Shown here one piece after another: positions 49,201 to 58,429 of a stretch of DNA of 64,000 nt. Position numbers and translations under genes: made by a program. The notes under the pieces are model-generated. The model saw nothing but the letters and a program-made list of their open reading frames with translations, was not told the origin of the DNA and ran no database searches. Source of the DNA: Diprion similis (taxonomy: Eukaryota; Arthropoda; Insecta; Hymenoptera; Diprionidae); NCBI RefSeq assembly GCF_021155765.1, contig NC_060117.1, positions 1,000,501-1,064,500 on the forward strand. Direction: 5' to 3'. Within the stretch, counting starts at the first letter, position 1, and each line of letters starts with the position of its first letter.

Positions 49201-51875
49201 TTGATAAGAGATCGAAGGGGGTTCGATCGAGCAGAAGAACACAGGGTTCGGTACCCTGGCACCGGTTCCAAAGAGACTCTGGACGTCCTCGTCGGTCGCG
49301 TTTTGCTGCTTTTGCATTGCTTTTTTGGCCTGATTAGCTGCGACCGCGCTGGTCGTGAGCAAGTCTCCGGCTGTGGTGAGCTTCAGACCGGAAACAGCGG
49401 CGATGTTTCCACGCTGTAACGTCGCGATTTCGCTGTACTCGTCCGCGTGAGCCTCGTACAACTTCCCGCACTGCTCTGTATTCTCCTTCTGAACATTGAA
49501 GACCCTTTGACCCTGCTTGAAGGCGCCCGAGTAAATCCTGAGGAAAGTAAGCGCCCCTTTATGCTTGTCGTGGACCACCTTAAACGCCCTGGCGGCCAGG
49601 TTCTCGCCAAAACAGCGAAACTGTTTTACTGCGGAATTTGACTCCGGCGATGGGAGATACAGTATCACTCCGTCCATCAGCAGCTGAACCCCGACGTTCT
49701 TGTAGGAACTTCCGAGCAGCAGCGGAACTCCTGTGCCAGCTATCGTGCACCTCCTCATAGATTCCATCAATATCTGGGCCGGTATTTTGTCCAGCGATTC
49801 CTGCTCGATCACCAATTCGGCCAGTCTGTCATCCACGCCCGACAATTTATCGGTAAGTCTGGATCTCGCCGCCATGGCGCGTTCCCATATACTGCCATCT
49901 TTCTCCTCCGTTAATTCGACCCTCTGATACTTCTTGCCTTCGTTCTGTTTTTCGAAGGTCAGCAACTGCGTCGTCAGCACGTCGACGATGCCCGTCAGAC
50001 CGGAGCTGTCCTGGATAGGAATTTGGGCGGGAAGAGCCGTCACCTCCAGCTTGGACTCAACGGAACTGATGCAGTAGTCGAAGTTTGCGTCCAAGCGATC
50101 CATCTTGTTGGCGTAGATTATCCTCGGCAACGCGTAGCGGTCCGCCTGCCTCCAGACGGTCAAAGTTTGCGCCTCGACGCCCGCCGAACCATCCAGCACC
50201 ACCACCGCACCGTCCATGACACTGAGGCTCTGCTCCACCTCCATCGTGAAGTCAATGTGACCCGGGGTGTCGATGAGGTTGAATCTGTGATCCTTCCAGC
50301 CGAAGGTCACCGCCGCAGACGTTATCGTTATGCCTCGCTCACGTTCCTGGTCCATGTAATCCGTCACCGTGTTACCGTGATGAACCTCACCCATGTTACC
50401 GATCGTTCCAGAGTAGAAGAGCATCCGCTCGGTCGTCGTTGTCTTTCCTGGATTACATTTCAATCGGGTGAGTACATTTATTTGCAATTTTTATGTCTGG
50501 GCTAGGCGGAAAAAAGATCCTTCGAAAAATTTCCGTTACACGGACATAGATACGTACGGAAATTGTGCTAATAACTGTATAAAATCAGTTTTTTGTCTGT
50601 TTCTTCACAGTTGTTGACACATTTTTTCTACGATTCTATCCGCATCTAATGGAATTTTTACCAGGGAGTTTTGAATTGTTGGTAAAGATTTTATTAGTTC
50701 AAACGCTTTATTTGGATGTTATTAACAAATCTGTGGTCTCTTCCTTCCCCAAGAGCCGCTCTGAACCATGTGATGGTGACAAGGTACAAGGTATTACAAC
50801 AATATCTCGTTTCCTTAACGCTATAGAGCAAAATAGTTCCGTATAAAATTAAAGGTGACGATGCAATTATTTATGGAATCACGTATGGGATAACCATAGA
50901 TACAGACATGAAAAATTAATAAATTAGAATAAATATGTTGTCACATAGTATCAGGATAATGAGTATTCATATGCTGTACCCTCAGCTGCAACCAGATCAG
51001 TGTTTCTGATGCGTGAAACTTTCTTTTCATTGAATGAGTCCAGTCTTCCTTTGGAATCTTCATAATCTCATCTTTAAAAGTGAGACTTCGGACGAGCCTA
51101 GTGGACTTACGTTTATCTTGGTGCATTTTTTTTTCTTTTGCTAAAAATTGCTCGGAAGCAGCTCTCGCACAAAATGGGCACTCAGTTTTCCATTCAAATG
51201 GAAAGTTTGGTACATTTTTTGCCATGAGTGCTATCAACAATTGAAATGAGATTAATTTTAAACAATCATAATAAATAATAAAATATTTTTATCGTATTGT
51301 GCTTCCACACGAATATTGATTCACATTTTCTAAGGTAAGTAAAACGTAGAATTTGGCAAGTACAATGGATATTTGCTGCGCTTGTCGAAATTTGTCAACT
51401 TGGCGTGGCTGTTGTTGCAAAAGTAAAGGTCCTACCGAGATTACTTATACAATCTTATTTGCAGAGAGTTTTGTCACCTTCAATTTTGTATTCAGGTATT
51501 TCGCTTCACATTGTTGACAAAATGGGACATTGATGTGAAATTAATTTTTTCTATCTTTTCATTATCACAGAGTTCAGAGCTGATCTCGGGGGAGGGGGAA
51601 AGGTGTGAAATCTTGTTAATAATATCCAAATGACACGTTCGAAACAATAAAAACCTTTACCAGCAGTTTTTAACACTTCTGGTCAATTTCATCGCCTTGT
51701 CAACTGGCCTTTTAATTGTAAGCTTACCGGCATCGATGTGCGCCAGGATCCCGATGTTTCGCACCCTCGAAAGGTCGACTTCATTTTTCTCGGAATGTTT
51801 TACGTGACTCTCTGTATTCAGCGATCGTTGACGAAACTTGCACCATGTTTCTTTCAGCAACTTACGCCTCAGCAT
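46295..51875 (-). CDS. mRRF2: mitochondrial ribosome-releasing factor 2 / elongation factor G2
   Basis: GTPase that, with mitochondrial RRF, splits ribosomes after termination (family knowledge, GFM2). Four exons: 51875-51728, 50447-48676, 46723-46577, 46462-46295; 2235 nt, 744 aa (human 779). All phases agree. The N-terminus MLRRKLLKETWCKFRQRSLN is basic and lacks acidic residues apart from one Glu, as expected for a mitochondrial presequence. GTP-binding motifs: AHIDAGKT (45-52), RGITI (87-91), DTPGH (109-113) and NKMD (163-166). The glycine codon of the P-loop is split by intron 1. The exon 2 body shows EF-G domains II-IV (PVFFCSIEPPS, GMGELHLEI), and the last two exons complete domain V (LEPIMQLEV, ELLGYSRHLRTLTSG). 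Intron 3 (1952 bp) hosts the opposite-strand gene at 47016-48644. Intron 1 (1280 bp) holds a 94-codon same-strand frame. It is only 334 bp downstream of mRpS18A. Confidence 0.96.
47016..48644 (+). CDS. divergent CFAP20 (DUF667)-domain protein, nested antisense in an mRRF2 intron
   Basis: Three exons: 47016-47141, 47243-47392, 47466-48644; 484 aa, both introns in phase 0. Residues 1-195 follow the CFAP20/BUG22 fold: YLSLLYSISDKPLEYW at the N-terminus, FLVIVIKNMNVECCFQVQ, then LQPGWNRLEINLEDLTRRAF (127-146), YKATQRLAIFANCRLRRIYF and a terminal helix. CFAP20 proteins are axonemal/centriolar inner-junction components (established knowledge). True CFAP20 is about 190 aa and almost invariant, whereas this copy is clearly divergent. 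It also adds a roughly 290-residue low-complexity basic tail rich in Lys, Arg, Ser and Asn, so it is a paralogue, not the orthologue. The start ATG at 47016 is chosen because MVSSGYLSLLYSI aligns with the family N-terminus. A sperm or cilium role is inference from the family. Confidence 0.85.
48640..48645 (+). terminator. AATAAA poly(A) signal overlapping the CFAP20-like stop codon
   Basis: AATAAA spans the TAA stop (48642-48644). Cleavage 10-30 nt downstream would fall at about 48655-48675, right at the edge of the opposite-strand mRRF2 exon (ends 48676). Use of this signal is inferred. Confidence 0.5.
50941..51225 (-). CDS. small open frame in mRRF2 intron 1, possible nested gene
   Basis: 94 codons starting MAKNVPNFPFEW, with one CPFC motif, a Lys-rich centre (AKEKKMHQDKRKSTR) and an amphipathic C-terminal half (TLIWLQLRVQHMN). 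Composition is protein-like, unlike the low-complexity frames elsewhere. It lies on the mRRF2 strand inside its first intron (51727-50448). An acceptor-like sequence (TTGTTGATAG) precedes the ATG, so it could be an exon of a separate small gene or an alternative mRRF2 exon. No family recognised. Confidence 0.35.
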   Translation of the reverse strand: MAKNVPNFPFEWKTECPFCARAASEQFLAKEKKMHQDKRKSTRLVRSLTFKDEIMKIPKEDWTHSMKRKFHASETLIWLQLRVQHMNTHYPDTM

Positions 51876-52209
51876 CTTTCTTGAATAATCATTTATGCAA
51901 TGACGCGAGGCATAAATCAAGCGATGCTTCGATCGCGTTCAAGTTGGAATAGGTTATGTTTAGACATCAAGGTTTTAGGTTAGATTGATTCGTAGAAATT
52001 GGCAGGTGAGCAGATGGCTGCAAATTCCCTCTTTCTCAACAGTAAGAGAAACTAATTGTCAGTTTTTTCAAGTAATTGAATAATCTAAATAATTTCCCCT
52101 CTGATAGCTAATCAGTCTCATAATGAGACTTAAAATCAGTCGTTTATAAGATGGTGATTTATTTATTTTACACACTAAATACATGTACATAACTAAAGGG
52201 TTTTATAAA

Positions 52210-53045
52210 TTACACAAATTTTGTCCAGATCGTATTTTCGTCGAAATAAGTGTTGAATTTCTTCCAATCTTTTCTACGCTTTGGATCTCGTTTGCTATTG
52301 GCCGGAGCAATGTTTGGCATCAGTCCTGCAAAAGTAAGAAGAAATAATGCGACAGATAACAAATGATCTTACAATTTGAAAAATTCTTTGAGTAAATTAG
52401 ATCCGAAGACATTGCGATAGCTCACCTGCTTTCTGGGCCATTGCTACCATTGTTCCTATTCTTTTCTGCTGAGTTTTACACAGGCCAGTTACTCTGCGAG
52501 GTAGCATGCAACCATCTGACCGTAGGAATTGGCTAAGAATTAAAACATCCTGAAACAAAATTGGGATATAGTGATACGTGCATTTTTTTAACGAATATAA
52601 TGTTGAGAAAAATTGTGGAATAAATCTTATCACCGTATGCTTCACATCTAGACCGGCAGCACAAACAGGACAAGCTCCGGTAGGTGCTGTGTTTTTGACG
52701 AGCAAAGGTACCCTTGAGGAGGAAATGGTTACACCTTCAACTATCAGATTTTTCCCTTCTCTCGTTTCTCTTACTGTAGAAAAAAAACTAAATTATTATA
52801 TAAATATAGGATCAGCAGCTAAGCAGTATTCATCTGTTTTTGGAAGTAATACAGGTTAGGTAAACGGATAAATCTTGATTTCCGATTCCAGGTTTCGAGA
52901 ATAAGAAAAGGGGGTAAGGAGCGATTAGAATGGAGTACTAACTTTCTTTAATTCTCAACGCCGAGGAAAGACTTATGCATCTTCTTGATTCTTGGGAGAA
53001 GATTGCTCTCCCAATATTTACGGTGAGATGACGGAGAGCAGCCAT
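52210..53045 (-). CDS. mRpS18A: mitochondrial ribosomal protein S18A (mL66)
   Basis: bS18-family protein of the mitochondrial large subunit (established for MRPS18A/mL66). Four exons: 53045-52943, 52773-52634, 52549-52426, 52325-52210; 483 nt, 160 aa; human is 196 aa. Phases agree. The N-terminus MAALRHLTVNIGRAIFSQ is basic and amphipathic, as in a mitochondrial presequence. Next come GKNLIVEG, the zinc-site CPVC (69-72), DVLILSQFLR (82-91), MLPRRVTGLC (96-105) and a MAQKAGLMPN motif matching human MAHRAGLLPN. It lacks the longer human C-terminal extension. Minus-strand AATAAA signals (TTTATT on plus at 52158-52167) lie about 45 bp past the stop, with mRRF2 starting 334 bp further. Confidence 0.93.
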
Positions 53046-53289
53046 GTCTTGCAGTTGCAATCTAATCATTGGTGCAAAACATTACCACCTGAAGTAAGTC
53101 CGAGACCAAAAGTTGGTAGAACTTTTCACTTTTCCCCCACGTTTGTTGGTAACACAATTTTCTTACAGCGCACTCTCGAGGTGGAGGGTGTAGGAGTTTG
53201 CTGCATTATTGACTCTACGTAACTCGTTCGTACCGACATTCGTGGCAGTCTGCACGCAGGAGTAAGTAGTGTCGGTATAGTCAGGGAGA
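53046..53289. promoter_or_regulatory. short upstream interval, possible bidirectional promoter
   Basis: 244 bp separate the mRpS18A start (minus) from an ATG-led frame on the plus strand at 53290. Head-to-head spacing of this size is typical of bidirectional promoters for housekeeping genes. No defined motif was identified. Confidence 0.35.
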
Positions 53290-53637
53290 ATGGGAGGCAG
53301 CTTGGAACCGAGTCAGTACACTTTTGGGCTGCATGGAGAATGGTGTGAGGAAATGTTTGTGGTAAGAAAGAATTATGCATACTGTAGAGTCGCTGGAAAA
53401 CGTGGATTAAAACTTAAGTCCGAAAATCAAAGCGTTTCTAATTATTATTTATGGAATTTCACAACTTTTGATCCCGACAAGTTCTATGCGTTTTTTCAAA
53501 TTCCTGAGTGTTCGTTGAATCGAGAAAAAGTCCTGTGGATCAATTTTGACACGCATAATTTTTGCTTTAAAATTGCGATAGTAGTAATTAAGTTGGACTG
53601 CACTGTAACAGTAAAAATTGATCTATTTATTTATTAA
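53290..53637 (+). CDS. uncertain open frame or first exon
   Basis: 115 codons if unspliced, starting MGGSLEPSQYTFGLHGEWCEE. After EEMFV there is a consensus donor (GTAAGA) in phase 0, and sequence beyond it becomes AT-rich and less protein-like. It is best read as a possible 24-residue first exon whose partner would lie beyond the satellites or outside the window. No family recognised; it may be chance. Confidence 0.25.
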   Translation: MGGSLEPSQYTFGLHGEWCEEMFVVRKNYAYCRVAGKRGLKLKSENQSVSNYYLWNFTTFDPDKFYAFFQIPECSLNREKVLWINFDTHNFCFKIAIVVIKLDCTVTVKIDLFIY

Positions 53638-54131
53638 ATCCAGTAAATATTACTAATACAATGGATTCAGATGTACTCAAATACAGTGCATAGAGTAATC
53701 CCGGAGAGGTAAAATTATTATCAATTATTGCTAGAAACAAATTGGTGATCTTGTCAAGTGCGTTAGTTATTCGACAATTTTTAATAAAGCGAAATTGTTT
53801 AGTTGATAAGATTTTACAATAATTTGAAGAGGTAAGAATTCTGTTGCAAGGAATAGTTTTTTCAAATATTTTAGCAATATTGGAAATCAGAGATATTTCT
53901 TTGTAGTTTCATAATAAGTATTTATCAGAGAATCACTTATATAGGTATACATATGGGTATTATCACAGCGTTTTTAATGCATTCGGTAATGTTAACTGAT
54001 TAGTGTTCAAATTAACTATATGTTTTAGCGGTTCAACGATAGAGGAAGAAAGATTTTTCATTACATTAACATGAATTTCATCAATACTACCATTTTTTTA
54101 TTTCAAATTTTTTGATTCTTTGTTTATTTCA
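53638..54131. other. AT-rich spacer before the satellite
   Basis: No gene or repeat unit recognised in this roughly 490-bp stretch. Confidence 0.6.
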
Positions 54132-56969
54132 AATGTATCAAATCGTTTTTTGGCTGTAACTCGTGATCCGTTGCTCGCAGCGTATCGGGACTGCGCGCAA
54201 TCGATTCCTCTCGCAAAATTACGTCGGAATAGTGCCTGAAAGAATTTATTGCAGCACTTTTCGGAATCGTCGAAATTTTCACCAAAAATCCAAAGGGGTA
54301 AGCCTTACTTTTTTGGTCATTTTTGGAGCCGAAAATTTGTCGTCTCGGATTCGATTCGCATGACCCTTTCTAGAGTAATTCGACCCCCAGGAACTCAGAA
54401 AACACATCAAAAATAGCGTAGAACCAGCAGCAGAGAAATGACGAAGAAAATCTGCAGTTTTTCGGCTGTAACTTTGCAGGTGTTGCTCGCAGCGTATCGG
54501 GACTGCGATTAATCGATTCCTCTCGCAAAATCACGTCGGAATAGTGCCTGAAAGAATTTATTGCAGCACTTTTCGGAATCGTCGAAATTTTCGCCAAAAA
54601 TCCAAAGGGGTAAGCCTTACTTTTTTGGTCATTTTTGGAGCCGAAAATTTGTCGTCTCGGATTCGATTCGCATGACCCTTTCTAGAGTAATTCGACCCCC
54701 AGGAACTCAGAAAACACATAAAAAATAGCGTAGGACCAGCGGCAGAGAAATGACGACGAAAATCATGAGTTTTTCGGCTGTAACTTTTGAACTATCGCTC
54801 GCAGCGTATTGGGACTGCGCTCAATCGATTCCTCTCGCAAAATTACGTCGGAATAGTGCCTGAAAGAATTTATTGCAGCACTTTTCGGAATCGTCGAAAT
54901 TTTCACCAAAAATCCAAAGGGGTAAGCCTTACTTTTTTGGTCATTTTTGGAGCCGAAAATTTGTCGTCTCGGATTCGATTCGCATGACCCTTTCTAGAGT
55001 AATTCGACCCCCAGGAACTCAGAAAACACATCAAAAATAGCGTAGAACCAGCAGCAGAGAAATGACGAAGAAAATCTGCAGTTTTTCGGCTGTAACTTTG
55101 CAGGTGTTGCTCGCAGCGTATCGGGACTGCGATTAATCGATTCCTCTCGCAAAATCACGTCGGAATAGTGCCTGAAAGAATTTATTGCAGCACTTTTCGG
55201 AATCGTCGAAATTTTCGCCAAAAATCCAAAGGGGTAAGCCTTACTTTTTTGGTCATTTTTGGAGCCGAAAATTTGTCGTCTCGGATTCGATTCGCATGAC
55301 CCTTTCTAGAGTAATTCGACCCCCAGGAACTCAGAAAACACATCAAAAATAGCGTAGAACCAGCAGCAGAGAAATGACGAAGAAAATCTGCAGTTTTTCG
55401 GCTGTAACTTTGCAGGTGTTGCTCGCAGCGTATCGGGACTGCGATTAATCGATTCCTCTCGCAAAATCACGTCGGAATAGTGCCTGAAAGAATTTATTGC
55501 AGCACTTTTCGGAATCGTCGAAATTTTCGCCAAAAATCCAAAGGGGTAAGCCTTACTTTTTTGGTCATTTTTGGAGCCGAAAATTTGTCGTCTCGGATTC
55601 GATTTGCATGGGCCGTTCTAGAGTAATTCGACCCCCAGGAACTCAGAAAACACATAAAAAATAGCGTAGGACCAGCGGCAGAGAAATGACGACGAAAATC
55701 ATGAGTTTTTCGGCTGTAACTTTTGAACTATCGCTCGCAGCGTATCGGGACTGCGCGCAATCGATTCCTCTCGCAAAATTACGTCGGAATAGTGCCTGAA
55801 AGAATTTATTGCAGCACTTTTCGGAATCGTCGAAATTTTCACCAAAAATCCAAAGGGGTAAGCCTTACTTTTTTGGTCATTTTTGGAGCCGAAAATTTGT
55901 CGTCTCGGATTCGATTTGCATGGGCCGTTCTAGAGTAATTCGACCCCCAGGAACTCAGAAAACACATAAAAAATAGCGTAGGACCAGCGGCAGAGAAATG
56001 ACGACGAAAATCATGAGTTTTTCGGCTGTAACTTTTGAACTATCGCTCGCAGCGTATCGGGACTGCGCGCAATCGATTCCTCTCGCAAAATTACGTCGGA
56101 ATAGTGCCTGAAAGAATTTATTGCAGCACTTTTCGGAATCGTCGAAATTTTCACCAAAAATCCAAAGGGGTAAGCCTTACTTTTTTGGTCATTTTTGGAG
56201 CCGAAAATTTGTCGTCTCGGATTCGATTTGCATGGGCCGTTCTAGAGTAATTCGACCCCCAGGAACTCAGAAAACACATAAAAAATAGCGTAGGACCAGC
56301 GGCAGAGAAATGACGACGAAAATCATGAGTTTTTCGGCTGTAACTTTTGAACTATCGCTCGCAGCGTATTGGGACTGCGCTCAATCGATTCCTCTCGCAA
56401 AATTACGTCGGAATAGTGCCTGAAAGAATTTATTGCAGCACTTTTCGGAATCGTCGAAATTTTCACCAAAAATCCAAAGGGGTAAGCCTTACTTTTTTGG
56501 TCATTTTTGGAGCCGAAAATTTGTCGTCTCGGATTCGATTTGCATGGGCCGTTCTAGAGTAATTCGACCCCCAGGAACTCAGAAAACACATAAAAAATAG
56601 CGTAGGACCAGCGGCAGAGAAATGACGACGAAAATCATGAGTTTTTCGGCTGTAACTTTTGAACTATCGCTCGCAGCGTATTGGGACTGCGCTCAATCGA
56701 TTCCTCTCGCAAAATTACGTCGGAATAGTGCCTGAAAGAATTTATTGCAGCACTTTTCGGAATCGTCGACATTTTCACCAAAAATCCAAACGGGTTGTCT
56801 CACTTTTTTTTGGGTTATAATTATAAATCTTTTTTTCAGAATTCACTTGTATGATCTATTTTAGACTAATTAGACCCCCAGGAACCCAGAAAAGACATAG
56901 CAAACTGCCTTGGATCAACAGCGGAGAACGTACGTAGGAAATATCACGTTTTTTGGCTGTAAATCTCCA
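54132..56969. repeat. 312-bp satellite array (about 8.5 good copies plus a degraded end)
   Basis: The unit recurs every 312 bp (for example at 54163, 54475, 54787, 55099, 55411, 55723, 56035, 56347, 56659). Landmarks are TTTTTCGGCTGTAACTTT, GCTCGCAGCGTATYGGGACT, AAATTACGTCGGAATAGTGC, GGGGTAAGCCTTACTTTTTT and GACCCCCAGGAACTCAGAAA. Two subfamilies differ at the boundary: one has AACTATCGCTCGCAG with GACGACGAAAATCATGAG, the other GCAGGTGTTGCTCGCAG with GACGAAGAAAATCTGCAG. Neighbouring copies are nearly identical in the middle and diverge after about 56770. From memory, similar sequence is dispersed in other hymenopteran genomes. The open frames of 66-75 codons in each unit are by-products. Confidence 0.95.
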
Positions 56970-56975
56970 TACATT

Positions 56976-57758
56976 CTTCCGCCAGCTCTATCTAAATTTT
57001 TGGGCAAGATGAGAGCCCACGCCCATGCTAAAGGCTGTGGATACCGTTTTATCTGGAGCAGGAATGGAGTAGTCCATGTCAAACGGGATGCATCTTCCGA
57101 GGCGATCGTCATCAACTCCGAGGCCGATCTTAGACTGCTCACAGATCGTCCCTGACTGCGAACGAAGCCCATGCCAACAACGGACGCCAGCTTGCCCTCA
57201 TCTATCCGAAAATCACCCTCAATCGGTATTTCCGAGGCAAGGCTCTTCAGTCATCTTCTCTCTATTGAGACAGCATCTGACAGCACTGTACCTAGGCTTT
57301 AAGTATCAAGTGCGTTCTCCAGCCTCCCATATGGGGATTACTCTGCTGGAAACTAAGACCTATTAATTTTGTCCATTTTAGCTGTAAGGGCGCTGCAGTT
57401 CATAGTAACTCATTTCTCAACCCCATATTTTCATCTCATTTATTCATAGTTGAATTTACCCTAATTTATTTTACATATCCGCTGTCTTATATCGTATATC
57501 TTGTTAGTATTATTATTTCTGTTATTGGGAATCTACCTAAATGAATTTTAAATTGTAAACTGTAAATTGTAAATCGCAATTCTTATATGTAAATATTGTG
57601 TGTGGAAAACCAAATCAATGTAACTGATATTCTCGTCATGTGTGTGGTATTACCATTATTATTTGTAAAAACTATATTAATCACTATTGTACTGTTACCA
57701 GTTTGCCCTTTGGCCTATTTTTAGGCCCCGGCATAATGAAGAATTCTATCTATCTATC
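56976..57758 (+). mobile_element. truncated non-LTR retrotransposon inserted in the satellite
   Basis: Starts in a frame encoding ILPPALSKFLGKMRAHAHAK and then YRFIWSRNGVVHVKRDASS ... INSEADLRLL, which I recognise as the FP25K-like C-terminal domain found in ORF1 of some insect LINEs. After the frame ends at 57155 about 600 bp remain. They end in TTTGGCCTATTTTTAGGCCC, GCATAATGAAGAATT and a (CTAT)n tail, a typical LINE 3' end. No reverse transcriptase is present, so the copy is both 5'-truncated and internally deleted. TACATT occurs at both borders (56970-56975 and 57759-57764), a possible target-site duplication, and 312-bp satellite sequence resumes directly after it. Confidence 0.75.
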
Positions 57759-57905
57759 TACATTGCTCGCAGCGTATTTGTACTGCATGCAATCAATTGA
57801 TCACTAAGAATTACGTCGATATAGTGCATCAAAGAATTGCTTCTAGCATGTTTCAAGGTCGGCAAAATTTTCGCCAAGAATTTGAAGGGATAGGAATTTC
57901 ATTTT
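57759..57905. repeat. degenerate 312-bp satellite remnant after the insertion
   Basis: CATTGCTCGCAGCGTATT, AATTACGTCGATATAGTGC, CAAAGAATT and AAAATTTTCGCCAAGAAT correspond in order to the satellite unit, continuing the phase interrupted at 56970. It is much more diverged than the main array. Confidence 0.75.
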
Positions 57906-58245
57906 AGACGTAGGAGGCGGAGCTATTGCCTCACCTCATTCCTTACCTGTAATGCTGAAGCATTTCAACTTAGTATTAACAATGTTGTAGGTATTTTGTT
58001 TTTTGGTATTTGTCACCAATCTTCTTGTTTATTTTTTTTATATGAATTTGAATAGGAAATAAGAATCCTACGTCTATAGAACTAGTCGTTGATAACATGT
58101 TTGTAGAGCCTGAATAAAAATATGAATACAGAAATTATGACTTGTGACTTACCTGTCCCCTCTGCATGTCATCAGAAATTTCCACAAAATTGCGGCTAAG
58201 TAACAGAGTGATAATAGCGTAATTGACGCGGTTTATTTTCAAGCC
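57906..58245. other. unassigned spacer
   Basis: No gene or repeat recognised; lies between the satellite remnant and the 39-bp hairpin repeats. Confidence 0.6.
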
Positions 58246-58414
58246 GCCTAATCATAGGCAACCAATCATTAAGATCTGAGAGCGCCTAGTGATAGGCAAC
58301 CAATCTCACGTACCATAAAAGTGCCTAATTATAGGCAACCAGTCTTAAGTAATATTAGAGTGCCTGATTAAAGGCAACCAATCTCTTCTAATGTAAAAGT
58401 GCCTAATTATAGGC
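58246..58414. repeat. five 39-bp hairpin repeats (GCCTA-NNNN-TAGGC core)
   Basis: Cores begin at 58246, 58284, 58323, 58362 and 58401, so the period is 38-39 bp. The core is GCCTAATTATAGGC (variants ATCA, GTGA in the loop; copy 4 is GCCTGATTAAAGGC), usually followed by AACCA. A 5-bp stem with a 4-base loop is preserved in four copies; copy 4 is altered on both arms. The DNA between cores is variable. Not a CRISPR array: this is an animal genome with no cas genes, and the spacers share partial similarity. Confidence 0.85.
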
Positions 58415-58429
58415 AACCACACCAGTTAT

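Noticed and set aside
48745-50505. Several plus-strand frames of 64-160 aa
   Set aside because: Antisense shadows of the long mRRF2 exon, whose minus-strand reading is unambiguous.
51365-51517. Cys-rich plus-strand frame starting MDICCACRNL
   Set aside because: About 50 codons, second half hydrophobic noise, antisense in an mRRF2 intron; nothing supports it beyond the cysteines.
54163-56562. 66-75 aa frames on both strands of the 312-bp repeat
   Set aside because: Created by satellite periodicity; open on both strands and not protein-like.
58246-58414. CRISPR-like array
   Set aside because: Only five cores, animal nuclear context, no cas genes, and intervals between cores are themselves partly similar.
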